A stretch of 64,000 nt of DNA from the NCBI GenBank assembly GCA_003255025.1, contig QANY01011336.1, forward strand, positions 2,759,311-2,823,310, written 5' to 3'. Shown one piece after another: positions 12,556-24,415 of the stretch. The position numbers were made by a program, and so were the translations under genes. This DNA comes from Datisca glomerata. Lineage: Eukaryota > Streptophyta > Magnoliopsida > Cucurbitales > Datiscaceae. The stretch's first letter is position 1. The number at the start of each line of letters is the position of its first letter. The notes beneath the pieces are model-generated. The model was given only the letters and a program-made list of their open reading frames with translations. It searched no databases and was not told the origin of the DNA.

Positions 12556-13594
12556 TTTATGTCTGTATATATGCCCATATAGGTAATTTTTCAAATTTAT
12601 GGTGGATTACTATATTTAGGAAATGTGTTTTAACTAGATATATATTTTTTGTCATTTTAAAATTAAAAAAAAAAGCACACTATCCATATTTATTATAGAA
12701 AATCAGTTGAAATGTTAAGTTATTAGGTCATTGTTTGTCAAAACAGGTTTCGACCAAGTTAAAAAAAATCCCCTTTTTACATTTTAATTCCATGTCTTAG
12801 TAACACCAATTAATTTCGCTATCTTGTATCGATTTCTTTTAAAAAAAATCATTAAAATTTGATGAATCTATGAAACACCCAAAGTATATTTTTGTTACAG
12901 TATTGATGAAACATAGGCTTTAACTGTTTTTATGATAAAATATTAGTATCTCATTTATTTTGTATAGTATATACGTACGTAGCTTAATTTTTTTTATATT
13001 TATTTGATTTCAACCATTTATAAAAATACCCGATTTGATTAATTTTTTAAATAGTAATAAGTACGTATTATAATTTTTAGGGATTTGGTTGACATATTTA
13101 TTTTTTATTTGCTAAGTGGCATATGTACGTAAAATATCCTTTATTATAGGGATACCATCGAAATGGAACAATGATATTTTGGTCTATCAATTTTAACGGT
13201 TACCAAAACTTATTATTGTACTAAAACTCTAGAAAACTTACGTTTCTCTAGAAGCACTTATGTTTATTGACTACATGTGAAAATCTCCCTTCTGCCACTT
13301 TGTAGGAGAGAACTTAAAAAATGATCAACTTTCTAACTCAAACTGTAAAAATGTCCAGAACACATTTTCGGTCATTGTTGCAAACAAAATTTTTTTTTGC
13401 CATTTTTTCAAGTGGAGCTGGAAAGTTGGATTATCTTGTCACTTTCTGGTGATTTAGCAAAATTATCCATGAGCGTTTTCAAGGAATAATACTCTCTCTC
13501 TAGCTCCTATGGTTTCTTGGATCTCAAGCTCATTGATGGCTGCCATGCATGATTCGTAAGCCTTGAGTTTAAGAGTTTATATTTGTAAGCTATA
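12556..13594. other. Gap between the LTR element and the LINE
   Basis: AT-rich sequence with no ORF or element end that I could define. The last ~300 bp may be the 5' UTR of the LINE that follows, but no boundary is visible. Confidence 0.4.
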
Positions 13595-15063
13595 ATGAAG
13601 AGAAGACTTAGCAATGATGGAGTGGAAAATAACGTTTCTGATACTGTGCATGGTCTTCATGGCACCTTAAAGCTTATTGGGGATTACCCTAATGAAGCTT
13701 TAGTGACTTTACCAAATGATGACGATGGTTTCCATGTTGTTGTACCAAAATCAGGACGTGGTAGACCCTCAATGGTGAAAGCTACTGTTAATAACAAAGT
13801 GGTTCAACCTGAGGTTATTACTGCTCCCGTGATAACAACTAAAGGGAAGAGAAAAGGTGCATCTAGAGATTGCTTCTTAAGCATCGAGATAAAAAACAAC
13901 CATACTCAGAATGCTGAAGCTTTTATAGGAAATATTGATGAGGTGGAAGAGTTTTCCTCATCACCCTCGGGGAAAAAACATTAAGGATATCATTGGCGAT
14001 AACCTAACATACTCGACTCTGGCGAAGGGTAGTGAAGAAGCTAAAAAGGGTAAGCTTTTAGGAGAAAACACTAATATTGAATTCATTGAGGAAGGTTCTC
14101 TAAGAAAACCTTAATATTGATCCTGCAAAAAAGAAGACATGGGTTGATCGTGTGAGACAACCCAATGTGACTCTCATAAATCTAGAGGAGAAACCTGTAA
14201 AGGATTCCACTAGTTGCAGATTTTAAATCCAAAATAGTGTTATTCAAGAAGGATTGAAACAGTGGGAGCATTCTCTTGTTGGCCATTTTCTTGAGAAAAA
14301 AAATCTGCTTTTCACCTTCTAAATGAAACTGCTTTCAGATTTTGTAGGAGAAATGGGCTGAAAGAAGTTATTGAGACTGACTTAGGCTTCTTCTTTTTCA
14401 AGTTTAAATCAAATGAGGAGAAGAATGCCATCCTCTAAGGTGGGTCGTGGTATATGCTGGGGAAACCCATCATACTTAAGGCTTGGAGTACTACTGTGAG
14501 ATTAACCAAGGAAGAGATGAACAAGATACATCTATGGGTGAAGATTTGGAATATCCATAATCTCTTACAGATAAAAAGTGGCTTAAGTAGCATTGCAAAT
14601 ATAATCGAGACCCCCTAATTGCTATAGTGTGTATTGGGAGTGATACTGACTCTAAGTTACTAAAGTCATTGATATTGACTTGATGGATGTAGAAGTTGAG
14701 GATACCAGTGTGGAAATAGAATATCTTGGCATTCTAAGGAGATGTAAGACATGTAAGGTCTTTGGCCACAACTGTTATTTGAAGACTGAAAAACCCAAGG
14801 TCCAAAATACTACTCTTTCAGAGAAGAAGATACAAATGTTGAAAGTTCAAATGTTGTTGAAAGCTCCAACCAAGTTACCCAGTTACCTACTGTGTTGGTG
14901 GAGGAGGACAACTTAGCTCAAATTAACCTTTTAGCTCCTAATCAATAGAGTCAAGTAGAAAATGGGAATGAGAATCAAGAAGCGTTAAGTCCTCAAATCA
15001 CAACTAATTCTCCTAGTCCAAGTAAAAGTGTAGTGAGTTCTAGGCAAAAGCAAAGAAATGGGT
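13595..15063 (+). pseudogene. LINE ORF1-like (gag-like) remnant
   Basis: The first frame (13595-13984) starts MKRRLSNDGVENNVSDTVHG and contains the basic, proline-containing stretch KSGRGRPSMVKATV. After several frame breaks, the frame at 14680-14916 holds CKTCKVFGHNC, a CCHC-type zinc knuckle (CX2CX3GHX3C) in a context typical of plant LINE ORF1 proteins (RRCKTCKVFGH). ORF1 proteins bind the element's RNA. The start codon at 13595 is simply the first in-frame ATG. At least four stops or frameshifts separate the pieces. Confidence 0.6.
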
Positions 15064-17561
15064 AAAAAGAAGCCAAAAGCAAAGCACACAGTGTGAGGTT
15101 GGTGAGCTTATCACCACACATTCTCGTTCATTTTAAATTTTAATATTGTTTCCTGGAATGTAAGAGGTTTCAATAGAGACCTCATAAACATTCAGAAGTA
15201 AGAAGAGTTTGTAAGGAGTTTAATTTGAAGTTGTGTGGTTTGGTGTAGATCATGGTGAAGTTTAATAATATGTGTTCATACTTCGAGTTACTTTAATAAT
15301 TATATTGCTGATAGATTTGGTAGAATATAGCTGACCTATGATGCCACTGTTTTGATGTTTCCATTCTTTTTTGTTATGCTCAACTAATTCATTGTAAAGT
15401 TTGGAACATTATTAATTCTACCGGGTTTTTCTATTATATTATCTATGTTGCTAATGATGATACTAGTATGAGAATTTTGTGGGTTGAGTTGTTACAAGAT
15501 AAGCCTGTTAACTTTCATTTAAATTTTTGTGGGAGATTTCAATGAGATCATTCACCCTAATGAGAAGATTGGTGGTCATCGATCTTAAGATGCATGGTCT
15601 TGTGTTACTTGGCTTGAAGTTTCTGATATGACCTATAGTGGGCATTTCCAGACTCAGTGGATTCATCAACCAAGTAGTGGTAGTATCATGTCAAAAATTA
15701 ATAGGGCCATGGTGAATTCTTCATGGCTTTCTTTCTTTGATAGGTCTTCTGCATGGTTTGCAGATCCATGGTTGTTTGATCATAGTCCTGTTGTTATCAA
15801 AATGCAACCCTCTTGTTCCAAGAAGGCTTATTCTTTCAGATTCTTTCAGTTCTGGACAGGAATGGATGGGTTTATTGATGTGGTAGATAAAGCTTGGAAC
15901 ATTCATGTTGATAAGAGGCTTGGAAGATTCATGTTGATAAGAGTCATATGTTCAGAGTTGCCAATAAAGTCTAATTTGTTAAGTAGGCTTTGAAAACTTT
16001 CAATAAGTCTTATTGCAGTGACATTTCTAGGAGGGTTATTGAAGTCAGAAACAACCTTGAAGTTGTAAATCAAAGCCTAGAAGACTACTATTTAGTGCTA
16101 GATATTAAGAAGAAAGCCTAGGATGCAGCAAAGTAGTATTTAGACTAGAAGCTTGCTGAAGAGAGTTTTTATATGTAAAAGTCCATAATTAATTGGTTAA
16201 ATCTTAGGGACAGTAACATTGGCTTCTTCTTTGAGGCAGTTAAGAGTCAAATAAGGAGATCTCAGATTATCTAGCTAGCTGATGATGCAGGTATCCTCAT
16301 GAAGGACCTTGATCTAATTCTGAATCATGTTGTGCATTTCTACAAAGACCTTCTCGGATCCCAATCTTATGTTCCTGACGTTGATTGAAGTTTCATGTAT
16401 GGTATATTTCAGATCAGGTTGCACCAAGCTGATCATGAAGGCATTGTGGAAGAAATCACTAATGAGGAGATTAATAATGTTTTCTTCTTATTTAATGACA
16501 ATAAGGCTTCTGGTCTTGATGGATTTTCTGCCAGTTTCTACAAAAAAAACTTAGGATATAATGGGTGTAGACATTCATGCAACTGTCAAAGAGTTATTCA
16601 ACAATGGTGAACTCCTAAAAAGTTTCAATGCTACTCACATTTCTCTTATGGCAAAGATTCCTAACCCTACCAAGATTACAGATTACAGGCCCATAGCATG
16701 TCGTAACCTCTTTTACAAGTGTATTACCAAGATTTTGGCTAATAGGTTGAGGTCTATTCTGTCTGGTTTGATTAACGTGAACTAGACAACTTTTATTCCT
16801 GACAAACACATCTCAGATAACATTTTGATTTCCCAGGAAATTTTAAGAGCATATCACATAGATACTAACTCTCCTAGATGTACTTTCAAAGTGGACCTCC
16901 TTAAGGTATATGACAAAGTCAGTTGATTCTTCTTTAGCAAGGTTCTTCTAGGGTGGGAGATGGAATGTGTTAAAACTTCAACCTACTCTATTAACTTTAA
17001 TGGTGTCCCTAATAGTTTTTTAAGTGGAAGTAGAGGTTTGAGGCAATGAGACCCATTATCTCTGTACCTTTTTGTCATGATTATGAAGGCTCTCTCAGGC
17101 ATTCTTAGGCACTGTGCCAAGCTTCTAGCTTCCAATACCATTGGAGATGCAAGAAAGATAAAATTATCAATATATGCTTTGCAGAGGACTTGTTGAGTAC
17201 ATTAAGTTGGGCTTGGACCTTTTCAGCATTGTGTCAGGGCTCCAATCTAATGAGAACAAGAGTCATGCTTTCTTTTTTGAGGTTGATGAGATAATGCAGA
17301 ACCTGATTCTCACTCATACAGGATTCAATATGAGAACTTTACCTGTTAAGTATCTTGGTATTCTTTTAATTTCAACTTAGCTATCCAAGGTGAATTGTGA
17401 AATTCTTGTTGACAGGATTACTAAGAGGGCTAAGATATGGGAAACTAAGCATCTTACTTATGCTGGTATGCTGCAATTAATAAAGTCTATTCTCCTTGCT
17501 ATTCAAGGTTATTAGAGCAGCCTCATCATTCTCCCTCACACATGTTATAAAGAAAATCAAT

Positions 17562-18065
17562 TGTGCTCTTAGAACTTCCTTTAGATTGGTCACACTAACC
17601 ATAACAAAGGTTATAAGGTTCCTTGGAACATGGTATGTGCACCTATTAAAGAAGGTGGTCTAGGAATGTATGATATTTCTGTGTGGAACTTGGCTGCAAT
17701 GTCTAAACAGTTTTGGAGGTTGGCTTCTGGTGCTAAGGATTCTCTCAGGATTACTTGATGTCAAAATAATTTGCTGAAATACCATTATTCTTCAGTGTGA
17801 AGATGCTAGCTGGCCCTTTTTGTTATGGAGGAAAATTATCAAGTTGAGAGAGAATATTGGTGGTTTCTATAAGGTTAGTGTTGGGTCTGGGGAGTTTGTT
17901 TCTTCATTCTACGACCCTCAGCTCCCTGCAGGCATCTAGTTCAATCCACTACTCTCTCAACACTTGTTAGAGATGGAACCTGGAGAGTTTCTAACCATAA
18001 TCTTAAATAAGCTTTCCACAACTGGGGTTTTGATCTCAATTGCATATCTCCTTCTCTGATAACAC
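17562..18065. repeat. 504-bp tandem duplication in the LINE, copy 1
   Basis: From TGTGCTCTTAGAACTTCC to the ACACTG at 18065. It is nearly identical to the following 504 bp, with a few substitutions and a 4-bp indel (CTTGATGTC versus CTTGTC). Confidence 0.95.
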
Positions 18066-18568
18066 TGTGCTCTTAGGAACTTCCTTTAGATTGGTCACAC
18101 TAACCATAACAAAGGTTATAACGTTCCTTGGAACATGGTATGTGCACCTATTAAAGAAGGTGGTCTAGGAATGTATGATATTTCTATGTAGAACTTGGCT
18201 GCAATGTCTAAACAGTTTTGGAGGTTGGCTTCTGGTGCTAAGGATTCTCTCTGGATTACTTGTCAAAATAATTTGCTGAAACACCATTATTCTTCAGTGT
18301 AAAGATGCTAGTTGGCCCTTCTTATTATGGAGGAAAATTATCAAGTTGAGAGAGAATATTGGTGGTTTCTATAAGGTTAGTGTTGGGTCTGGTGAGTTTG
18401 TTTCTTCATTCTACAACCCTCAGCACCCTGCAGGCATCTAGTTCAATCCACTACTCTCTCAACACTCGTTAGAGATGGAGCCTGGAGAGTTTCCAACCAT
18501 AATCTTAAATAAGCTTTCCATAACTGGGGTTTTGATCTCAATTGCATATCTCCTTCTCTAAAACACTG
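18066..18568. repeat. 504-bp tandem duplication in the LINE, copy 2
   Basis: Head-to-tail second copy of 17562-18065. The LINE resumes in single copy after AAACACTGGG. The high identity implies the duplication is much younger than the LINE's coding decay, and both copies share most stops. Confidence 0.95.
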
Positions 18569-19012
18569 GGAAATTCTCTATAAGCTCTATTTACGATGTT
18601 CTCAGACCTTCTCAGCCTAATATCAGTTGGAGCAAGTTAGTGTGGTTCTCATGTTCTAAACCCAAATGCTAATTCAATTCTTGGCTTGCCCTCAATGACA
18701 AACTCTCCACTAAGGTTCAAGTTCAAAAATGGGATCTGACCATTGATGTGGTGTGTGTGTTTTGTACTACTGGAGTGGACTATGTTGATCACTTGTACTT
18801 TTGGGTGTAATGTTAGTAGGAAGCTTCTGGTGGATCTCTTGGGCAGGAATAACATTTACACTATTAAAAATGTTTGCATCATTTCCTCTTTAAAACTTTA
18901 ATTTAACATAACATTTTGTCATATGTCTAAAATTTTGTTGGCTTGTAGTAATTAATATGTATATTTTCATTTTGATTTTTACTTGACACATAAGAAATAT
19001 TTCCATCATGAC

Positions 19013-20325
19013 TAGGGATGGAAAAAATACTTGTGAGTAAAATACTCACGGGTATTTAACATAATCAATGTGTTTAAGATATTATAACTGTGTATAGCTT
19101 TTTTATTGGGTGAGTAAGTTTTTACCCATTATAAATAAGTATGGTATGTGTTATACTCAATACCTATGGGTTACCTATTTATTTTAAAAAACTGTACTAC
19201 TACTCTCCAGGCAACCCGATTAAGGACATTTTCTCCATCTTCGACGATTCTCCTAAAGACAATAATATATAATGAAAATTGTGGTGTAATTCTCGTTTTC
19301 ACTCATGATTGACAGTTGAATTCTATCAATTTTATAATTTTATAATCGAACTAAACTGAATCATAAATTGAATATCCAAACTAAATTTATCAATTTTGTA
19401 ATCGAATCGAACCATAATTCATCAATGTTATAATCGAATAATACTAACATTCATCAATTTTATAATCAAACGGAAATAGAATTAATTTTTTTACAACCAA
19501 ACAAAATTGTATCGCAATTTTATAATCAAATAATCAAACAAAAATTCATTAAGTTTACGACTGAACCAAACTGAATTGTTAATTTTATAATCGAATAACT
19601 AATATTAATATTAATCAATTTTATAATCGAATTCAATTAGAATTCATCAATTTTATCACAAACCAAATTGAATCATCAATTGAATAACCAAAACTAAACT
19701 CCATCAATTATAGTCGAATCGAACTAAAGTTCATCAATATAACATTTGAATAACATAAAAATTCATCAATTCTATAGTAAAATGGAACTGAAATTCATCA
19801 ATTCTACAATCAAACCAAACTGGATCATCAATTTTATAATATGAATAACCAAACTATAGTTAATTAATTTTACAATGAAACTAAATTAGATCGTCAATAT
19901 TATAATTGAATATCATACAGTCAAATTAACTGAATCATCAATTTTTTACATTTGATTAACTAAACTAAAATTCATCAATTTTATTATATTTATTAAACAA
20001 TTTTGCCGACCCAATTTCTTGTTTAAGCTTTTCATTGTTAGTTAAGTTTGGAGAGAGGATAATTTTAACTGAACTGTTAATCTCCACGGTCATAGTTCGG
20101 TGAAGAGAAAGAAGTGAATTGTGAAAATAGAATTGTTAATTGAATAAAAAAAGTAATAGTCATTTAGTGTCAAAACAAAAATAAAAAATATATGAGTACA
20201 CATTGGGTACTCGTGTCTTAGTGGGTATCCCATTTAATTTAGTATGAGTATGAGTAGTGAAAATTTAAAATAAGTATTTAATGAGTATACTCATACCCAC
20301 TAATACCCACCCATTGCCATCTATA
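19013..20325. mobile_element. Non-autonomous hAT-like element
   Basis: It is flanked by a perfect 8-bp direct repeat ATCATGAC (19005-19012 and 20326-20333), the TSD length of hAT elements. The ends are TAGGGATGG on the left and, reverse-complemented, TATAGATGGCAATGGG on the right. These fit the TAGGGATGGCAA-type terminal repeats of plant hAT families. Subterminal regions on both sides are rich in GGGTAT/ATACCC and ACTCAT/ATGAGT motifs in inverted orientation. No transposase frame is present. Confidence 0.85.
19310..19990. repeat. Degenerate tandem repeat inside the hAT-like element
   Basis: Many imperfect copies of a ~30-60-bp AT-rich unit built on TTCATCAATTTTATAATCGAA and AACCAAACTGAATC phrases. 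The unit boundaries are blurred and no ORF is present. Confidence 0.7.
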
Positions 20326-20333
20326 ATCATGAC

Positions 20334-22380
20334 AAATCTACATATTTAAGAATAGTAGTTTTTGAGACGTGTGTTGCATGTGCATATAAAATTTTATAAA
20401 TATTATTACTATACATAAACTTATTTTTTCTTAATATATGCGTTTTCGTTGTGAGGTTCATTTAAAAAAGAAGTGTAGATGAATAACCGTAGATATAGAG
20501 TTTTTAGATTTTTTTTATGCTTAATTAAATTTTCTTTCTCACTTTTATTTTGAACGCTCGTTAGATAAATATACACATAAAAATGATAATTAATCTTTCA
20601 AGACTATAAACTAATAATTAGGAAAAATCTTTAAAGACGATTTGAACAAAATAGTTTAAAAAAACTCATATAACTTAATTGGGATAATAGATACAAAATA
20701 GTTAAAAGAAAAACTTTTCATATGAATAGTTTGGATAATAAATACATTGAAATGATAGTGTAGGAAATTAAAAAAATAATTATAGATAATATTGTCTAAA
20801 AAAAAATTCAACTTCTATACTTTTAGATATAGTATAGATTATCACAATTTATTTGGAACCAGAACCACCAATCTTAAAAGCGATTTGAAAAATTTGGACA
20901 TGTTGGGTTTGCAGCTATTTGGATATGTAAGTAGCTCTTCAGAACGCTACTGGAACATTGCCGTGACTAATGAACACTACTTGAACATTGCAAACAACTT
21001 CTTATAGTGTTAAAGTAGTTCAAGCAACTATTTGAACACTCTGAAAATCTCTGAAACCATAAATTGAAAAGATTGTATATTTCTCGGAATTCTCTTTTGG
21101 CCTATCTTTGCCAGTTTTTCAATTTTGTTGAGCATAAAAATAATTTTTTTAGTGATATATAAATTTGTATACTTTTGCTGTCAATATTTCAAGAATCTTT
21201 CATTATATCTCAACACCATGTCAAACTTTAATACTTAAATTTTGTTAACATGGAATTCCTATTTATTAATACCAAATCAGGAATTCCTGTCAACTTTGCG
21301 TAATAATTAAGAGTAAATAGTGGGTAGAAAATGACAAATAAGAAATACATTTAATTTTTCTTATTTATGGTGATATTCACTAATTAGAAATTATCGTGTA
21401 GGTATTATTTTTTATTTCGTTTTAAGCTGTGAGTCATGAAAGTGTGACAGATATTATGCTTAGGTCTACATAGATGTAATTATTCAAAGATAATATAGTG
21501 TCACACTCACTTATATTATGCCATGATTAACGAAGTTATGATCAAATAATGGCATTTTAATACTACACATAATCACAACATGGAATGAAAGAGTAATTCA
21601 ATCATGCTACTTTTTAATTGAGAAGATAATAAATAATAAAGAAGATAGGTAAATCATGGTCACTTCAATTTGACTTTTTTGAATACCAAGTTTAATTTCG
21701 GCTACACCAAATCACATTTTTAAATTGCGAGAAAGGACATATTGATATAGTATGAGAGACTTTTGATATCATTGATTATCTTGGATGATCAATCATTAAT
21801 CATACGTACGCGAAATTTAATAGTTTAATTTTTTTTACAACAACTAGTCATTTTACCTCATCATAAACTTTTCTGTAAATAATTTTATAGTGCCATCGTT
21901 CATATATACCTAAATAAATGAATACTGGGTGGTTTTGTGTTCGAAGCAATTTTATATTATTTAGTAAATTAATAATATTTTGAAATTTTATAAATTATAA
22001 TTTTGTTCAATTCATTAATTCATATTTTATCTTTAGCAATAATGCATTACAAGAACAAGTATTGAAAACTTTAATTTTCTTAATAAGGTGGAGTGATCCA
22101 AGAAGAAAAAAATATCATATAGAATCATGTGCTGAAAAAATCTCATACAGTATCCATATATTAAATAAGAGTAAAAAACATAAATATGATAAACTTCAAA
22201 AAGAGAAAAAATAAACAGAGCACATAAGCTCAAAAAAGGGTCGAATGTGAGGTTTAAATCAACTGTCTTAACCAATCTCATAATATTTATAAGTCTCTTA
22301 ATTAAATAACAAAAGATCAAAAAACTTCTCCCAAGAAAATCAGAAAGGCATCAACTTTAGCTTTTCTTCCTTGTTAGTTC
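20334..22380. other. Intergenic AT-rich, no gene seen
   Basis: Only short frames without recognisable domains. A patch at 20930-21030 repeats GAACACT/GAACATTGC phrases, but too briefly to define a repeat. Confidence 0.4.
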
Positions 22381-22394
22381 AAAAGGCAATTTGA

Positions 22395-22720
22395 AGTCAC
22401 GTGCAGATGCATGTGAACTCACGTGACAAATTTTATTCACAAAATGGGAAGATGAGCTGTAAAAATATGATGATATAGTCTGACTTAGGAATATGGAAAA
22501 AGGAGAGGAATATTGGAATTTAACCAAAGCAAGCAAACCCATGTGGCTGGTCCCTATTAATACCAGAACAATGCGACCCGACTATGCCCCATTTTATGTC
22601 ATATGGGCATGCATGACCCACCTCATCTCATATGCAAATGCACCAATTTCTACCCTTATAAACCATCAATCATGTCCTCTTTTAACATTTCCTACCATTT
22701 ATTGGATTCATCTCATTGTC
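22395..22720 (+). promoter_or_regulatory. Orphan promoter-like region with RY and G-box motifs
   Basis: Two ACGT-core boxes, TCACGTGC near 22396 and TCACGTGAC near 22419, flank GCATGTG. Further on is a palindromic RY element, GCATGCATGA near 22607. A TATA-like CTTATAAACC lies near 22655, followed by CATCAATCATG. Clustered RY (CATGCA) and G-box/ABRE motifs upstream of a TATA box are known from seed storage protein promoters bound by B3 and bZIP factors. No convincing coding sequence follows, so it may be a relic, an RNA promoter or chance. Confidence 0.3.
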
Positions 22721-23684
22721 CTTTTATACTTGTTTCCATTAGGATGAACTTTTATTCTGGTGGATGCATGAATTCAATATAATTCACTCTTTAAATTTTA
22801 AATCGTTTTGAATTAGACGTATAGTGTGTGTTTACTTACAATTAGAATCAATTGAAGTTTAAAATTATTGTCGCGAAACTACATTTTACAAGAATTAAGT
22901 AAACGTGCCTTTAGATCTTTTTTGTGAACTTTTTGGTGGCTTCAATGCAAAAACACTTCACCCATTTTAATTGTTTGTAATCATATTTCACACCTCATAC
23001 ATGTTTTTTTTTTCAATACTTCAAAATTTTATGCATTTTTTCTTACAAGAAAATCTCGAGGTTATTAGTTATATATAATGCAAAACCAAAACTTAATGAT
23101 CTATTTGTTATGTCATATTAATTTTTACATGACAAACTCATTCGTAAACGAGAGAGGAATTGGATAAGAGAGAAGTTTAAATATTGTGTATAGATATTTA
23201 AAATTAAGTAAAACATGAGCCTTGATTATGAAGTTTTAAATTGCAGGGGGGCAAATCAACAAAATATATTTGTAGGCACTCGGCAGTGCGATTAAAAGAA
23301 TAATAATAATGATGCTAAAATTATAGCTGAGTGTTTATATATACATTTTAGTATAATTCTTTTAACGAATCTTCATTTTTTTGAACTGAAAATCCTTAAA
23401 AATATATTGAAACGAAGAATAATGCATCAAGTTTACGATGATATATAACAGAAGAGAACAATTAAAACAAAGACATCTTCAAAATACAAACAACTAAAAA
23501 GAACTAATCTCAAAAGAAATGCAGATTTATAATTGCCCAAGTCTACTTCTAACAATGCTCATTTCTATTGAGTAGCTCTAATATTTCTTGGATAACAATA
23601 AATTTTCCATCGGAACTCTGTTAAAATTGGCTAAATAATGGTGTCTCATTAATAATAGATCAACCAACTCGGACACCTTTTGAC
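22721..23684. other. Intergenic AT-rich, no gene seen
   Basis: No supported ORF, RNA gene or element end found. Confidence 0.4.
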
Positions 23685-24415
23685 TCAGTTTATAAATGTA
23701 TTTTATGACTTATAACTTAAATAAGTAGATAATTTATTTTTAAGATGGCGTTAATCATAACTTATTCAAATAAGTTAGCAGCTTGTTTAAGCTAAAAAAC
23801 TAATAAACTTTAAGTTAAATTGATGTTGTTTTTTCACTTAAAATGCTTTTAATTTTTTCACATTATCAAAATTACTCCTATCTCTTTTAAAAAACTACAT
23901 GAACATGCTTCTATTCCTCAAGATAATATTTATTAATCATTCATTACCGACCGACCCCAGCCCCGACCCCGACCCAACCCGGCACCGACACTTGCCTCGA
24001 CACCGACTTTAGCCTGACCCGACACCAGCACCAGCCTCGACCACGACCCAGGCGTGGTCCCGACCCGCATGGCCCCCACCCGGCACCGACACCAGTCTCG
24101 ACCTCGTCCCCAGCCTGACCCGGTGTCGGCCCCGACATCCATTTGTTACGGGGTTAATAATTAGATTAATGATTTGAAAAAATATGGATATTAAAGAAAT
24201 TAGTTAAATGCAAACTACATCGTTAAGATGAATATTAAAGTAATTTCAATTAAAATAATTTAATTATTAACTTATTTATCAAACATCAATTTGACATAAA
24301 TTATAGGATGGAATAAATTAAAATAAGTTATGTCAAACACGTTTTAACTTATAAATTAAAATTAAAGTTAAACTTAAGAATTTAAGTTATAAATTTAAAT
24401 TATGCCAAACGAGTA
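23685..24415. mobile_element. Possible non-autonomous hAT/MITE-like element carrying a GC-rich core
   Basis: The left part contains ACTCAGTTTATAAATG and GACTTATAACTTAAATAAG. The right end read in reverse gives TACTCGTTTGGCATAATTT and TTATAACTTAAATTC. The similarity of these two ends is partial, so an element is suspected but not proven. No clean TSD was found. Confidence 0.3.
23944..24138. repeat. GC-rich imperfect minisatellite
   Basis: About 195 bp built from variants of GACCCGGCACCGACACC and AGCCTCGACC, abruptly GC-rich within AT-rich flanks. Open frames across it (Gly/Arg/Val-rich on the minus strand) are by-products of the repeat. Confidence 0.75.

Larger units (their letters stand above)
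15140..18860 (+). pseudogene. LINE ORF2 remnant: endonuclease, reverse transcriptase, zf-RVT
   Basis: The endonuclease starts near 15145 with a SWNVRGFN-like motif. It ends at 15628-15900 with YSGHFQTQW, KINRAMVN and FDHSPVVIKM, which correspond to the (S)DH catalytic end of the AP endonuclease fold. RT landmarks follow: NKASGLDGFSASFYKK at 16500, ITDYRPIACRNLFYKCITKI then LANRLR at 16670-16750, and RGLRQ-DPLSLYLF at 17035-17070, where a stop replaces the usual Gly. The C-terminal zf-RVT part is near 18590-18800 (WLALNDKLSTK, CVFC, DHLYF). Stops and frameshifts occur throughout, so it is dead. Compared with an L1 ORF2 of about 1300 residues, all domains are represented in order. The region between RT and zf-RVT is inflated by a tandem duplication. 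Confidence 0.8.
13595..18890 (+). mobile_element. L1-like LINE, decayed
   Basis: A plus-strand series of remnants in the order of a plant L1-type non-LTR retrotransposon: an ORF1-like protein with a zinc knuckle, then AP endonuclease, reverse transcriptase and a C-terminal zf-RVT domain. All frames are interrupted. There are no LTRs. A 3' poly(A) tail and target-site duplication could not be placed, so both ends are approximate. Confidence 0.8.

Noticed and set aside
22493..22747. 84-codon plus-strand ORF starting MEKGEEYWNLTK
   Set aside because: No recognisable domain. It covers TATA- and RY-like promoter motifs, which argues against coding.
23933..24142. Gly/Arg/Val-rich minus-strand ORFs
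   Set aside because: They translate a GC-rich minisatellite in two frames equally well. No coding signal.
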